Source: a virus. Taken from it: a stretch of 42,652 bases of DNA. A program made the position numbers and the translations under genes. The stretch covers positions 1 to 42,652 of IMG/VR virus record IMGVR_UViG_3300029787_000104, one strand, 5' to 3'. How positions within the stretch are numbered: the stretch's first letter is position 1; each line of letters opens with the position of its first letter. The notes below the pieces were generated by a model. The model did not search any database. It was not told the DNA's origin and saw nothing but the letters and a program-made list of their open reading frames with translations. Below, piece after piece: positions 7,675 to 16,461 of this stretch.

Positions 7675-10600
7675 TAAATTTTTTTCGCAATCTCCTGTTC
7701 CTCTGGTGACAATAACGCTGTCTGGGTTCTTGTCAAGCCGGAAATTGGGTTGGTTTCTTGTGGTATTGTAGCTACTTTTGGCATTTCTGTTTTTGGTAAA
7801 GGTGGTGTATTAATTTTTTTACTCATAGGACTACCTGGCGTAATAATTTGTTTAATACTTGGCACAATTTTATCCATTTGTTTTTCTATAAATCCTTTTT
7901 CTTTAATAGGATTTCCATTTTCATCAAACAATGTTTGTCCTTTGCTGTTTTTTTGATAAGTTTCTTTATCTGGATTATAACCTTGAGGAAATAATTCTTT
8001 AAATTGATTTTCAAGAATAACATTGTTTAGTTCAAATTCAGGAAATACAAAATCTCTATTAACAAAATATTCATATGCCTCACTTGCAGCAGAATCTTTT
8101 TCTAATCTTTCCTCAATAGCTCTTACTTTATTATCAAATCTTGGTTTAGAATAAGTAGTTGGTGTAAAAATACCGGCCATTAGATTATTAATTTTATTAG
8201 CATTAACTCTTTTCTTTGTTAAAATTTGTCTAATAGTAAACTCATCAACACCTAATAATTTCATGTCTTGAATTCTCATGTACATGTCTTTTTGCAATCT
8301 AAAATCATCTTCTTGCATTTCTTTAAATTTTTTAACCATTAAACTAGGTGTGTTTTGTGTATAGTTTTCTGGTGTATAAAAACCATCTGTTTCATCTATA
8401 TCTCTGCTTAATGAATTAAATTCTGAAGCGTAATATCCTAAATCTTTTTTAGTATCTATTCTGATTAATCTTATTCCAGTCATTAAAGCAATTAACTCAT
8501 CAAAAGTATTGACAGGTTTACCGCCTCGAGAAACATCTTGTCTTAAACCAGCTCCAATTTTTTCAGAAGTAAGAACAACACCAGGTTTAATTCCATCTAA
8601 AACATAAGCAAAAGATTTTGTAATTTTGTCATCAAGATCATCATTTCTGGTATAAACTCTACCACCACCAGGTTTTCTACCATCTCTCACAGTTACATCT
8701 ATCAATCTATCAAAACCTAGAGGTTCTGAAACAAAAGGTTCTAAAAATTCTTGAATAGGACCTTCTGGTTTAAATAATGCATTTAACAGAAAATTATCTA
8801 CTTCATTAGGATTTAAATCTTGATCTTTCATTTGTTTTAATGCTGCTTCTAAAGGTCTTTGAATAACATCGTATGGCATAAAGTATGTAAAATTAATCAT
8901 TAAATTTTCACCATTGTTCCATCCTTTTAATGGAATTAAATTTGCAACTCTATTCCACGGAGCTGCAAATGATCTTTTGTATGCGTCTTGTTGAGATTCA
9001 GATGTTCCAGTTAAATATTCTGAAAGTGCAGACATAGTTTTCCCTATTCCATATAATGTTAAAGCACTTCCTGTTATTCTTCTTATTCCCATTTGACGAA
9101 TAGCTGAGTTAGGATGAGAAGCAAGTTTAAGTCCAAGTCCAATATTAGTAGTGCTAGTTCTTATAATTTCAGCTGGAAAAGATATAAAGTTTCCAAGAGG
9201 TAATCTTCTTAAGGCTTGAATTACAGGAGGAACTTTACTGTAAGTAGGATAAGAATTTCTTATCATATAAGCTGCAAATTCGTCTAAAGCATCATCTAAA
9301 TTTTTAGCAACTCCTGTTGCTACATTTGTTTTACTAAAAGGTTCTCCAATATGTTTAAATAAATCAGCTACTTCATCAACACTATTCATTCCAGCTGAAA
9401 GTAATTGAGATTTATCAAAGTTCCAACCATATATTTTCCAAAGGTTATCTCCACCAGCATAGACTCTTGCAACTTTATCGGTAGGGGTCATTTTAATTAA
9501 GCTGTCAAACAATCCATCAAGAGTATTAATTTTTCCTACTTTAATATCGTCTAATACTCCTTTTAATTCCATAGCTACAATGTTTTCATCTATCACTCCT
9601 AGCCTTGTAAGTTTTTGAACAAAATCATTAAACTGTTCAGGAGCAATAATTTCATTAGCATTAGATACAACTCTATCTTTACCAGCTTTAAAAATATCGT
9701 TCATTACAATTCTCATTGCATCTGTTACACTGGCTCTACCTCCAACGTGACCTGCGTTAAGAGCAAATGTAGAAGCTGATGTTACATTACGAACTTGAGT
9801 TACAGGAGAATATAAAGTTTTACCTATTTGAACCCCTGTCTTCATTTGAAGCATGTGTCTAAAGAAAGCATTTTCTACAAAATATTTTAAAGTTCCACCT
9901 AATCCTTGAAACATTTGAGCAAACTCTGGTGAAGTGTAAAGACCCTCTAGATCAGTTTTAAGTAAACCTAGTCTTGGAATTTTATTTATTCTTTGAGGAG
10001 CTCGGTAAACATTTCTAGCTGCATCTCTTGATTTAAATAACCAACCCTCTTTTAAACCTGTTCTTGCAATAAAATCTGAAGCATTTTTAGCCATGGTTTG
10101 AGTCATAGCATTTGTAGCTGTGTTAAGAACAGAAAATTTAAGGTTTCTTTCCTGCCCTAATAAATTTTTAATTGCTGTAGGAAGTTCTTCTCCCGTGTTA
10201 AGAAATTTATATTTTTTATCCTGTAGTATTCTTTTAGAAATTAATTTTAAAGTTTCTAACGGATTTACATTATCTCCTCTACCAGTGTGCATTATTTCAT
10301 CTACCATTTCTTTGGCTGAAGCAGTATAAGCTCCATCTGGTTTCATATTAGGATAAAACTTTCTGGCAAGTTCTCTTTTGCCTTTGTCCTTCATTACTAT
10401 ATTTTTTTTAAGCCATTCAGTTGCGCTATTAACAATCTTTTCACTAGGAACATAATTTTCATTTGTAAAAATTTTAAAAGATCTAACCATATAATCAGAT
10501 GTTTTTCCTCTTAAAACAGATTCAACATCCTTAGTTACTTCGTCTCCTTTTTTACCTTTAGGTAAAGCTCTTCTAAAAGCATCCATAGTTTTGACTAATT

Positions 10601-12080
10601 CTTTTTTTACTTGTTGAGAAACATTTTGTAATGGTTTTGGTAAACTTGCTAGTGTTCTTTGATCTTTAACAAATTCATCAACTTGATCAAAAAAATATTT
10701 TTCTCCAGCAGGAGAGGTTTTATTTCCTTTATACCTTCCTTCAAAATTTTTAGCCATGTCATAAACTTTTCTTTCAAGAGATTCAAAAGCTCTATCAAAT
10801 TTTCTAGCTGTTCCTCTAGCATACAGATTTACTTCTTCATTTGCTCTTTCAATCGTTTTAGGATTTTTAGCATAAGATCTAAACCAAGAAAGAAAATTAT
10901 CTAAACTCTTAGCATCTCTTTTCATAACAGAAGGACTAGTTGCTGAACCTAATCTCCATTCTTCAAATTTAGGAAATTGTTTTCTATTTTTAAAATGCCC
11001 TTTAATAGTAGGAGCTAACAACTTAGTAAGTGTCCAGTCTGTTGCATTCCGAATAGCGTTTGATGTAGCTTTAACTGCAGGAGCTGCTGCATCTCTTGAT
11101 AAAACATAACTAACTGGTTTAAACAAAGCATAGTTTATTCCTTTTGCACCTATTCTAGCTGTTTGAGTTAAAGCCCATTTAGGACCAAGATACTTATAAC
11201 CAAGTTGTAAACCTTTTCCCATAAGTGGAAAACCACCACCCAATATAGTTCCTTCAACCCCATATTTAACTTTATTTTTAAAAACAGCCGCAGCTTTTTT
11301 TCTTCCAGTCAAACCTTTTGTGTCTGAAGGTTGAGTGAAAGGAATAGGTGTAATGGGTCCTCTATCAGGTTCCGATGCAATAAAATCTGTAACAGCACCA
11401 ACACTTCCCCACTCTAAAGCTCGTCTTGCAATCTTACTTGTTTTAGTAGATTTATTTATTCCTAAAAATTTATAAGCAGGAGCTAAAGCATTAGCTCTCA
11501 TAATTAATTTAGTAATTACAGTTCCTGGTATACCATATTGAACCCCTAAAGAAGTTAATTCACCTCTCCATGTTTCTGGTTCATCAGGTTTAATTCTTTC
11601 ATCATTTAATGCCTCTTCTACAGCGTTTGTAAAATCTGTGTTTAAAGAAAAATCAATGGGAGTTGTGATTAAAGGAGTAAGACCTCCAGTCGTTTTCCAA
11701 ACTCCTGTTTCTAAACCTTTTGCAATTTCATCAAGACCACTTATATAGTCTTTTTCTTTCATACCTTTAGACTCACGTATAAATTTGTTAATATTATAAA
11801 AAGGTGGTTTTTCTTTACCTGTTCTAGAATCTTTTGCTGGTAGTAAAGTTTGAGCAAGATATTTTGTAGGGTTTAATATGTTAGAGAGAGTTGTTACACC
11901 AACTTGTTTAGCGGTATCATCTAAACCAAAAAAATATTTAACTGGTTTTTTTGGTTCAGTATATTCTTCTAGCGCAGATAGAACTGCTTTTTGAAAATCA
12001 TTATAATTTTCTAATTGTTTTTTCTTTTCTTTTTCTGGAGCAACGTCTACTTTATACCGCTCGTAAGGTTTTATGGCCAT
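7674..12080 (-). CDS. Large internal virion / DNA-ejection protein (1468 aa)
   Basis: This is the longest gene of the window. The product is largely helical and charged, with an Ala/Gly-rich hydrophobic part around residues 960-1110 (containing LPLGNFISFPAEIIRTSTTN and ITGSALTLYGIGKTMSALSEYL). The region KTLYSPVTQVRNVTSASTFA (about residue 780) and the tail GLTRTQTALLSPEEQEI resemble very large proteins I remember in marine phages that are taken to be internal virion or polyvalent proteins. I see no clear catalytic motif, including no lytic transglycosylase signature. Its place after the nozzle and before lysis fits a capsid-core protein ejected with the DNA. The exact role is unknown. Confidence 0.65.
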   Translation of the reverse strand: MAIKPYERYKVDVAPEKEKKKQLENYNDFQKAVLSALEEYTEPKKPVKYFFGLDDTAKQVGVTTLSNILNPTKYLAQTLLPAKDSRTGKEKPPFYNINKFIRESKGMKEKDYISGLDEIAKGLETGVWKTTGGLTPLITTPIDFSLNTDFTNAVEEALNDERIKPDEPETWRGELTSLGVQYGIPGTVITKLIMRANALAPAYKFLGINKSTKTSKIARRALEWGSVGAVTDFIASEPDRGPITPIPFTQPSDTKGLTGRKKAAAVFKNKVKYGVEGTILGGGFPLMGKGLQLGYKYLGPKWALTQTARIGAKGINYALFKPVSYVLSRDAAAPAVKATSNAIRNATDWTLTKLLAPTIKGHFKNRKQFPKFEEWRLGSATSPSVMKRDAKSLDNFLSWFRSYAKNPKTIERANEEVNLYARGTARKFDRAFESLERKVYDMAKNFEGRYKGNKTSPAGEKYFFDQVDEFVKDQRTLASLPKPLQNVSQQVKKELVKTMDAFRRALPKGKKGDEVTKDVESVLRGKTSDYMVRSFKIFTNENYVPSEKIVNSATEWLKKNIVMKDKGKRELARKFYPNMKPDGAYTASAKEMVDEIMHTGRGDNVNPLETLKLISKRILQDKKYKFLNTGEELPTAIKNLLGQERNLKFSVLNTATNAMTQTMAKNASDFIARTGLKEGWLFKSRDAARNVYRAPQRINKIPRLGLLKTDLEGLYTSPEFAQMFQGLGGTLKYFVENAFFRHMLQMKTGVQIGKTLYSPVTQVRNVTSASTFALNAGHVGGRASVTDAMRIVMNDIFKAGKDRVVSNANEIIAPEQFNDFVQKLTRLGVIDENIVAMELKGVLDDIKVGKINTLDGLFDSLIKMTPTDKVARVYAGGDNLWKIYGWNFDKSQLLSAGMNSVDEVADLFKHIGEPFSKTNVATGVAKNLDDALDEFAAYMIRNSYPTYSKVPPVIQALRRLPLGNFISFPAEIIRTSTTNIGLGLKLASHPNSAIRQMGIRRITGSALTLYGIGKTMSALSEYLTGTSESQQDAYKRSFAAPWNRVANLIPLKGWNNGENLMINFTYFMPYDVIQRPLEAALKQMKDQDLNPNEVDNFLLNALFKPEGPIQEFLEPFVSEPLGFDRLIDVTVRDGRKPGGGRVYTRNDDLDDKITKSFAYVLDGIKPGVVLTSEKIGAGLRQDVSRGGKPVNTFDELIALMTGIRLIRIDTKKDLGYYASEFNSLSRDIDETDGFYTPENYTQNTPSLMVKKFKEMQEDDFRLQKDMYMRIQDMKLLGVDEFTIRQILTKKRVNANKINNLMAGIFTPTTYSKPRFDNKVRAIEERLEKDSAASEAYEYFVNRDFVFPEFELNNVILENQFKELFPQGYNPDKETYQKNSKGQTLFDENGNPIKEKGFIEKQMDKIVPSIKQIITPGSPMSKKINTPPLPKTEMPKVATIPQETNPISGLTRTQTALLSPEEQEIAKKI

Positions 12081-13138
12081 TAAACCTCCTGTGGTAGGAC
12101 TAGGTTTACGTTGTATTTAGAATTAAATATGTCTACGTCTTGTTGAGTTTGTATCATTGCAAAATCTTCTAAAGCTTCTGCACTTTGAGAAAGAAGTGTT
12201 ACAATATCATCACTTATTGATTCAGGTAATCTTTGTCTTAATTCATCATAAGATATATCCATGGCGTCAGCTTCAGGCATTTCTGCCATAGGTTCTTCAA
12301 TAGTTTCTTCTTCCATACTTACATCTTCGACTAATGAACCTTGTTGATAACCAACTCTACCACCTTTAGCTAAAGATGTTTCTCCACCTTTTACAATAAT
12401 TTCTCTAATCTCTATAATAGCATCTTGAATCATTTGTTGTTGTCCTTCTGGAGTACTAGGATATTTTAAAACTCTGTCACCATCTTCATTTGTAACCATT
12501 TCTCTTTTCTTACTTGGTAAAATACTATTAACTAATGACCCAATAACATCTTTAGATCCTAAGAATTGTTCTACTAATGGATCTCTTTTTCTCAATTGAT
12601 TAATGGTTGTATTTGCCAACAATAATTCTGTTTCTTCTTGTTGACTTAACCCTTCTTCTTTTTGTTTTTTTGTTAGTTTAAGTTTTTTTTCAGTAGCAAC
12701 TAAAAGGTTCTCCAACATTACTTGATCTTTGTAAAGTCTACCACTTGATTCACCACTTAAAATATCTGCTTCCGATTCTATTAAAGATTTAAAAATATCA
12801 GACTTAGCTTCAGTTCTAGTTTTATCTTGAACATCACCTCTTGCTAAAAATCTTTGAGTAGGTCCTCTTAAAGCTTTAGAAGCTGTTCCAAAAATACCTC
12901 CTTGTGGTTCAGTATTAGCTAATTCTATACCAAAATCCATTAAGTACCTGCCAAAATCTCTTTTAGAATCTCTTTCAGGATAAAATTTTTCTGTAATTTC
13001 TTCTGCTTGTTCATACATAGCTGGATAATCAACTCTACCAGCTGTTTTATAATTTTGTCTTGGTTTGTCTAATCCAGAAGTAATTCCGCTTGTAGAACCA
13101 CCCTTACGAAACAAAGGTCTATTTAATACTCTACTCAT
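12080..13138 (-). CDS. Virion-associated protein with GGRVGY motif (352 aa)
   Basis: A helical, charged protein. The N-terminus is basic and Gly-rich (RPLFRKGGSTSGITSGLDK). A KKLKLTKKQKEEGLSQQEE segment looks coiled-coil. Late in the protein (12338-12373) comes LAKGGRVGYQQG, followed by a very acidic stretch (EDVSMEEETIEEPMAEMPEA). The Gly-Gly motif is shared with several other proteins here and separates basic-helical from acidic parts. TAATG overlaps at both ends tie it to the 1468-aa and 267-aa genes. An internal virion protein is likely from position only. Confidence 0.6.
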   Translation of the reverse strand: MSRVLNRPLFRKGGSTSGITSGLDKPRQNYKTAGRVDYPAMYEQAEEITEKFYPERDSKRDFGRYLMDFGIELANTEPQGGIFGTASKALRGPTQRFLARGDVQDKTRTEAKSDIFKSLIESEADILSGESSGRLYKDQVMLENLLVATEKKLKLTKKQKEEGLSQQEETELLLANTTINQLRKRDPLVEQFLGSKDVIGSLVNSILPSKKREMVTNEDGDRVLKYPSTPEGQQQMIQDAIIEIREIIVKGGETSLAKGGRVGYQQGSLVEDVSMEEETIEEPMAEMPEADAMDISYDELRQRLPESISDDIVTLLSQSAEALEDFAMIQTQQDVDIFNSKYNVNLVLPQEV

Positions 13139-13941
13139 TATTTCCTTCCTAAAAATGCACCACCAAGGAATGATCCAATTCCAAGAGCTGTTTGTAATGG
13201 CGTTGGATTTGGTGTAGCCGTAAATTGACTTCTTGCTGGATAACCTGAAATTAAACTTCCAACTCCGCTTCCATATGTGCCTATTCTTTCATATGGTTCC
13301 ATAGCAGCCATTCTATTTTGTTCTCTTGTAGCATCTAATAGAGCTTGTGCTTGAGCCTGTTGTCTTGCGCCCACTTGACCCAAAGTACCAATTCTTCCAG
13401 CTGCTAATGATGGTTGTAACTGTGCTAAATTCATTTGTTGATTAAAATCTGTTTGTGCTAATCCTTGAGCTTGAGTGAATGCATCCTGCAACATTCTTGC
13501 TTGAAGAGCAGCTCTATCTAATCCTCTTTGAGAACCATATTCTCCTAGTTGTACTCCCGCTCTACCAGCTCCTAACACACCTAATTTAGCTTGTTGATCT
13601 CTTAAAGATTGTTCTTGAATTCCAGTTTGTTTATCAAATTCTGTTAAAGTAGCGTCTATAACATCTGTTTGATAAGGTGTCATATAAGGTTTGTAAGCTT
13701 GTGGTCCTGTTAAACCTTGTGCTGCTGTTAAATATTGTTGATAACCACCTAATCCTGTTGCACCAGTATCTCCAGCTAACGTCGCAGCTTGAGTTTGTAA
13801 TACGTCTTGACCTGCAACTGTAGGTGCAAATCTAGATGTATCTAAAGGTACAGAAGTTAAACCTTTTAATTGACTTAAATAATCTTTTCCTGCTTCTTCT
13901 ATAAAAGGTGCCGGTAATGTTTGCTGTTGTTGTATTGCCAT
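13138..13941 (-). CDS. Gln/Ala-rich probable internal virion or ejection protein (267 aa)
   Basis: Unusually rich in Gln, Ala and Gly, with long helical stretches (residues 85-210, for example FDKQTGIQEQSLRDQQAKLG and ARQQAQAQALLDATREQNR). The C-terminus is a small hydrophobic segment (ALGIGSFLGGAFLGRK) that could enter or touch a membrane. No family name is certain. The composition and place between the 584-aa and 352-aa proteins resemble the ejection-protein block of podoviruses (compare P22 gp7/gp20/gp16 as a functional analogy, not homology). Coupled by TAATG to both neighbours. Confidence 0.55.
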   Translation of the reverse strand: MAIQQQQTLPAPFIEEAGKDYLSQLKGLTSVPLDTSRFAPTVAGQDVLQTQAATLAGDTGATGLGGYQQYLTAAQGLTGPQAYKPYMTPYQTDVIDATLTEFDKQTGIQEQSLRDQQAKLGVLGAGRAGVQLGEYGSQRGLDRAALQARMLQDAFTQAQGLAQTDFNQQMNLAQLQPSLAAGRIGTLGQVGARQQAQAQALLDATREQNRMAAMEPYERIGTYGSGVGSLISGYPARSQFTATPNPTPLQTALGIGSFLGGAFLGRK

Positions 13942-15695
13942 TATGCTACTCTATCCTCTAACTTTTTCATTGTTGCATACATTTTATCTGCGCCTCGGTC
14001 AATGTCTCCATCACCTGCAGATCTAACAGCATCTGCTGTCATTACAAATTCATTTCTAGATAATCTTGCTGGTACATCATCAGCTTTTTCTGCTTTACCC
14101 ATTGGCACAAAACCACCGCCTCTTAAATCCATTTCCATTCCACCCATATTCATAATACCTCCGCCAGCTTTATTTATTCTTCCACCTTGAGCTGCTCCTG
14201 TAGCATCAATTTGAGGCATATTAGTTTCCATTGTTCTAGTAGGAAACTGCATATTTTCCATTGTAGGAAAGAAAGCACTCATGTCACTTCTTTGCATTCT
14301 GCCTTTTGTAGGCAACATTGTAACTGAAGTATCTAACGTTTCTGAACTTATTGGGGACATACGTGCACGTAAGTCGTCTGGTTTTTGTTGTATATAAGTT
14401 TGTTCAGTAATTGGTCTTATAATTTCATTTAACATACTTTGTCTTTGTGGGACATTCATAACTCCTAAAGATCCTGAACTTGAAACTGAAAACATTTGTT
14501 GTAAAATTTGTTGAATTTCTAATTCAGTTTTACCTTCGGCTCTTAACCTTTGAATAATTTCTAACATCTCAGCAGAGGATTTTCCTCCAGAAGAATAACC
14601 TATTCTACCACCTTTAGCCATTCCAAGTCTTTCTTCTACTTCTGCTCTTACTGATGGCGGTAACATTTCCAAAGCCCGTAGTTTTTGGTCAAAAGGTAAT
14701 GTTTCAATTACACTCATGATTTCTATTATAGAAGTGCTTGGTCCTCCAGAAGCATAACCAATTCTTCCGCCTTCAGCTTTTTGAATAGATTCATAAGGAG
14801 GTAAAAACGCTAAATTTTCTGTAATTCTTAAATTCTCATAAGTATCTTTATCACCAGTTGCAATTGCTGCTCTAACTTTTTCTTGAATATCTGATAAACC
14901 GATACTACCCCCTCTATCTCCCATCACTTGAGAGATCGTTGGTTGTGCTTGATTTGCTTTTTTTTGCATCGCCGCTATACCTAATAAACCTGCTGCACCT
15001 CCTAAGCCTATTTTTAAAGGATCTATTTGATCTTTACCATCTGCTGTTATTATGTTTCCCTCTTTATCTTTTTTATAAAATAAAGTGTCTCTTATTTTTC
15101 CAAAAATATCTTCTGCCGCTTCCCTTTTACCTCTTTGTATTACTTCCTTTTCAATTTGTTTTTTAATGACTGGACTTATTCCTTCTATTCCTTTGGCTCT
15201 TTGTTCATTTGGATTCATGTATGTGGTAAAAGCTCCTATGGGATCACCCTGACCTAAAGATTCCGCTGCCATGAATGCTTTCATATAAGGTGCTGTAGGA
15301 GGATAGAATGATAAAGCTGTTCTAACTACCGGGTTTTTTGTAAGGTTTTTAACACCTTTAAAAGCTTTTTTAACAATACTTCCAAGACCATATTTCTGTC
15401 TTACTTGACCACCATCAGCTAATGGATCACCAACAATTTCAAAATATGCTTCATCATTCGAAGCTATGGCAGCTGCTTCTTCTGGAGAGTAACCTAAATA
15501 TTCTAAATTTTCTACTCTCTTAAAAAACCAAGTGGGGCCAGCCATTTGTCCTTCAATTCCTTCCATTTGTGTTTGTGGTCTTTTATCACCTTCATATTTT
15601 ATAGAGGGTGCTCCAGCTTCTAAACTTTCAGTCATTTCTACCATATCTCCAGTAGCGTACATTTCTCGGGGTAATTGTAATCTTGTTATAGCCAT
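13941..15695 (-). CDS. Virion protein with repeated GGRIGY motifs and a tape-measure-like C-terminal motif (584 aa)
   Basis: Four Gly-Gly motif copies punctuate the protein: LADGGQVRQKYG (15379-15422), AEGGRIGYASGG (14741-14780), MAKGGRIGYSSGG (14581-14620) and AQGGRINKAGGG (14161-14195). The C-terminus reads DDVPARLSRNEFVMTADAVR, a motif I know from the ends of tape-measure and other tail or virion proteins (form DDVPAxLSxGEFV). The middle has Gly/Ala-rich helices. No catalytic residues are visible. The gene starts 54 nt after its upstream neighbour and has no clear ribosome binding site. Likely a virion or tail-core protein; function unknown. Confidence 0.65.
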   Translation of the reverse strand: MAITRLQLPREMYATGDMVEMTESLEAGAPSIKYEGDKRPQTQMEGIEGQMAGPTWFFKRVENLEYLGYSPEEAAAIASNDEAYFEIVGDPLADGGQVRQKYGLGSIVKKAFKGVKNLTKNPVVRTALSFYPPTAPYMKAFMAAESLGQGDPIGAFTTYMNPNEQRAKGIEGISPVIKKQIEKEVIQRGKREAAEDIFGKIRDTLFYKKDKEGNIITADGKDQIDPLKIGLGGAAGLLGIAAMQKKANQAQPTISQVMGDRGGSIGLSDIQEKVRAAIATGDKDTYENLRITENLAFLPPYESIQKAEGGRIGYASGGPSTSIIEIMSVIETLPFDQKLRALEMLPPSVRAEVEERLGMAKGGRIGYSSGGKSSAEMLEIIQRLRAEGKTELEIQQILQQMFSVSSSGSLGVMNVPQRQSMLNEIIRPITEQTYIQQKPDDLRARMSPISSETLDTSVTMLPTKGRMQRSDMSAFFPTMENMQFPTRTMETNMPQIDATGAAQGGRINKAGGGIMNMGGMEMDLRGGGFVPMGKAEKADDVPARLSRNEFVMTADAVRSAGDGDIDRGADKMYATMKKLEDRVA

Positions 15696-15749
15696 ATAGT
15701 TGTATTAGTTAAATTTTAAAAAGGCAGGGATTTCACCTGAATTTTTACA

Positions 15750-15950
15750 TTACTTTGTTTTTGGAAACAAATCAAGTCCTGGAGCGTGCACTATAACATC
15801 TTTTCGTATGTCATTTGCAGGGATGTTTTTGGACACCCAGTCTTCTTTGTTTTTATAAATCTCCCCTGTTTTCTTATTTTTAAACGTTTCTACTACTTTA
15901 GTAGACTCAATTACAGGAACTTCTTTCCCGTTTATATTAATGGTTTTCAT
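15750..15950 (-). CDS. Small hypothetical protein (66 aa)
   Basis: A short soluble protein with a beta-hairpin-like start (MKTINININGKEV-type pattern at residues 1-13) and the motif NKKTGEIYKNKEDWVSKNI, which I associate with small marine phage ORFs of unknown function. Start overlaps the stop of the 115-aa gene (TAATG). It lies in the nozzle/virion part of the late operon, so a minor virion or assembly role is possible. Confidence 0.55.
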   Translation of the reverse strand: MKTININGKEVPVIESTKVVETFKNKKTGEIYKNKEDWVSKNIPANDIRKDVIVHAPGLDLFPKTK

Positions 15951-16297
15951 TATGTTACTACCTGTCTAGGCTTAATTTCTAGTATTGAAGCTACAACATG
16001 GAGCCTATCCCCTGTAGCAGCTTGAACCTTTAATATCTCATCTTCTTGAACTACCAAAGGCGCTGTAAGTAATTCAACTGTAGTATTGGCACTAACAGCT
16101 TTTACTTTAAATAAACTGAATACATCAGATCCAGCAGTTAAAGTTACTGTAATAGTGTCACCTGATCCTGAGTCATCATTGACTAGAATAGATTTTAGAA
16201 CAGCTGTCGTAGCAGAGGGACAAGTATATAAAGTAGTATTACTTGTATCTGTAAGATCCTTTTTTGCGTTTATAAATGTATTACCTTGTACAGCCAT
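15950..16297 (-). CDS. Small beta-rich virion protein (115 aa)
   Basis: Reads as an all-beta protein of about eight strands (for example TAVLKSILVNDDSGSGDTIT and TVELLTAPLVVQEDEILKV), ending in a basic RQVVT. The pattern suits a decoration or tail-surface protein. No family recognised with certainty. TAATG joints at both ends link it to the 66-aa gene and to the 54-aa gene upstream. Confidence 0.6.
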   Translation of the reverse strand: MAVQGNTFINAKKDLTDTSNTTLYTCPSATTAVLKSILVNDDSGSGDTITVTLTAGSDVFSLFKVKAVSANTTVELLTAPLVVQEDEILKVQAATGDRLHVVASILEIKPRQVVT

Positions 16298-16461
16298 TAG
16301 TTTAAAAAATATGCCTCCGCATTTACTTCATCTTTAACATCTGCTTGATATGTAGAATTAAGTTTTTCAATTACAGCATCTAAATCTCTTATTAAAGATT
16401 GAAATACAACTTCGTCATATTCTTTACTAGCTCGGGTAAGTGCTTGTACTATTTTTGCCAT
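16297..16461 (-). CDS. Short helical hypothetical protein (54 aa) between nozzle and beta-rich protein
   Basis: The frame runs MAKIVQALTRASKEYDEVVF through to AEAYFLN, 54 codons, mostly helical and acidic (FQSLIRDLDAVIEKLNS). It fills the gap between the 718-aa and 115-aa genes exactly: its ATG overlaps the nozzle stop and its stop overlaps the next ATG, both as TAATG. This perfect double coupling supports real expression despite the small size. Function unknown. Association with the nozzle or tail is inferred from position. Confidence 0.7.
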   Translation of the reverse strand: MAKIVQALTRASKEYDEVVFQSLIRDLDAVIEKLNSTYQADVKDEVNAEAYFLN

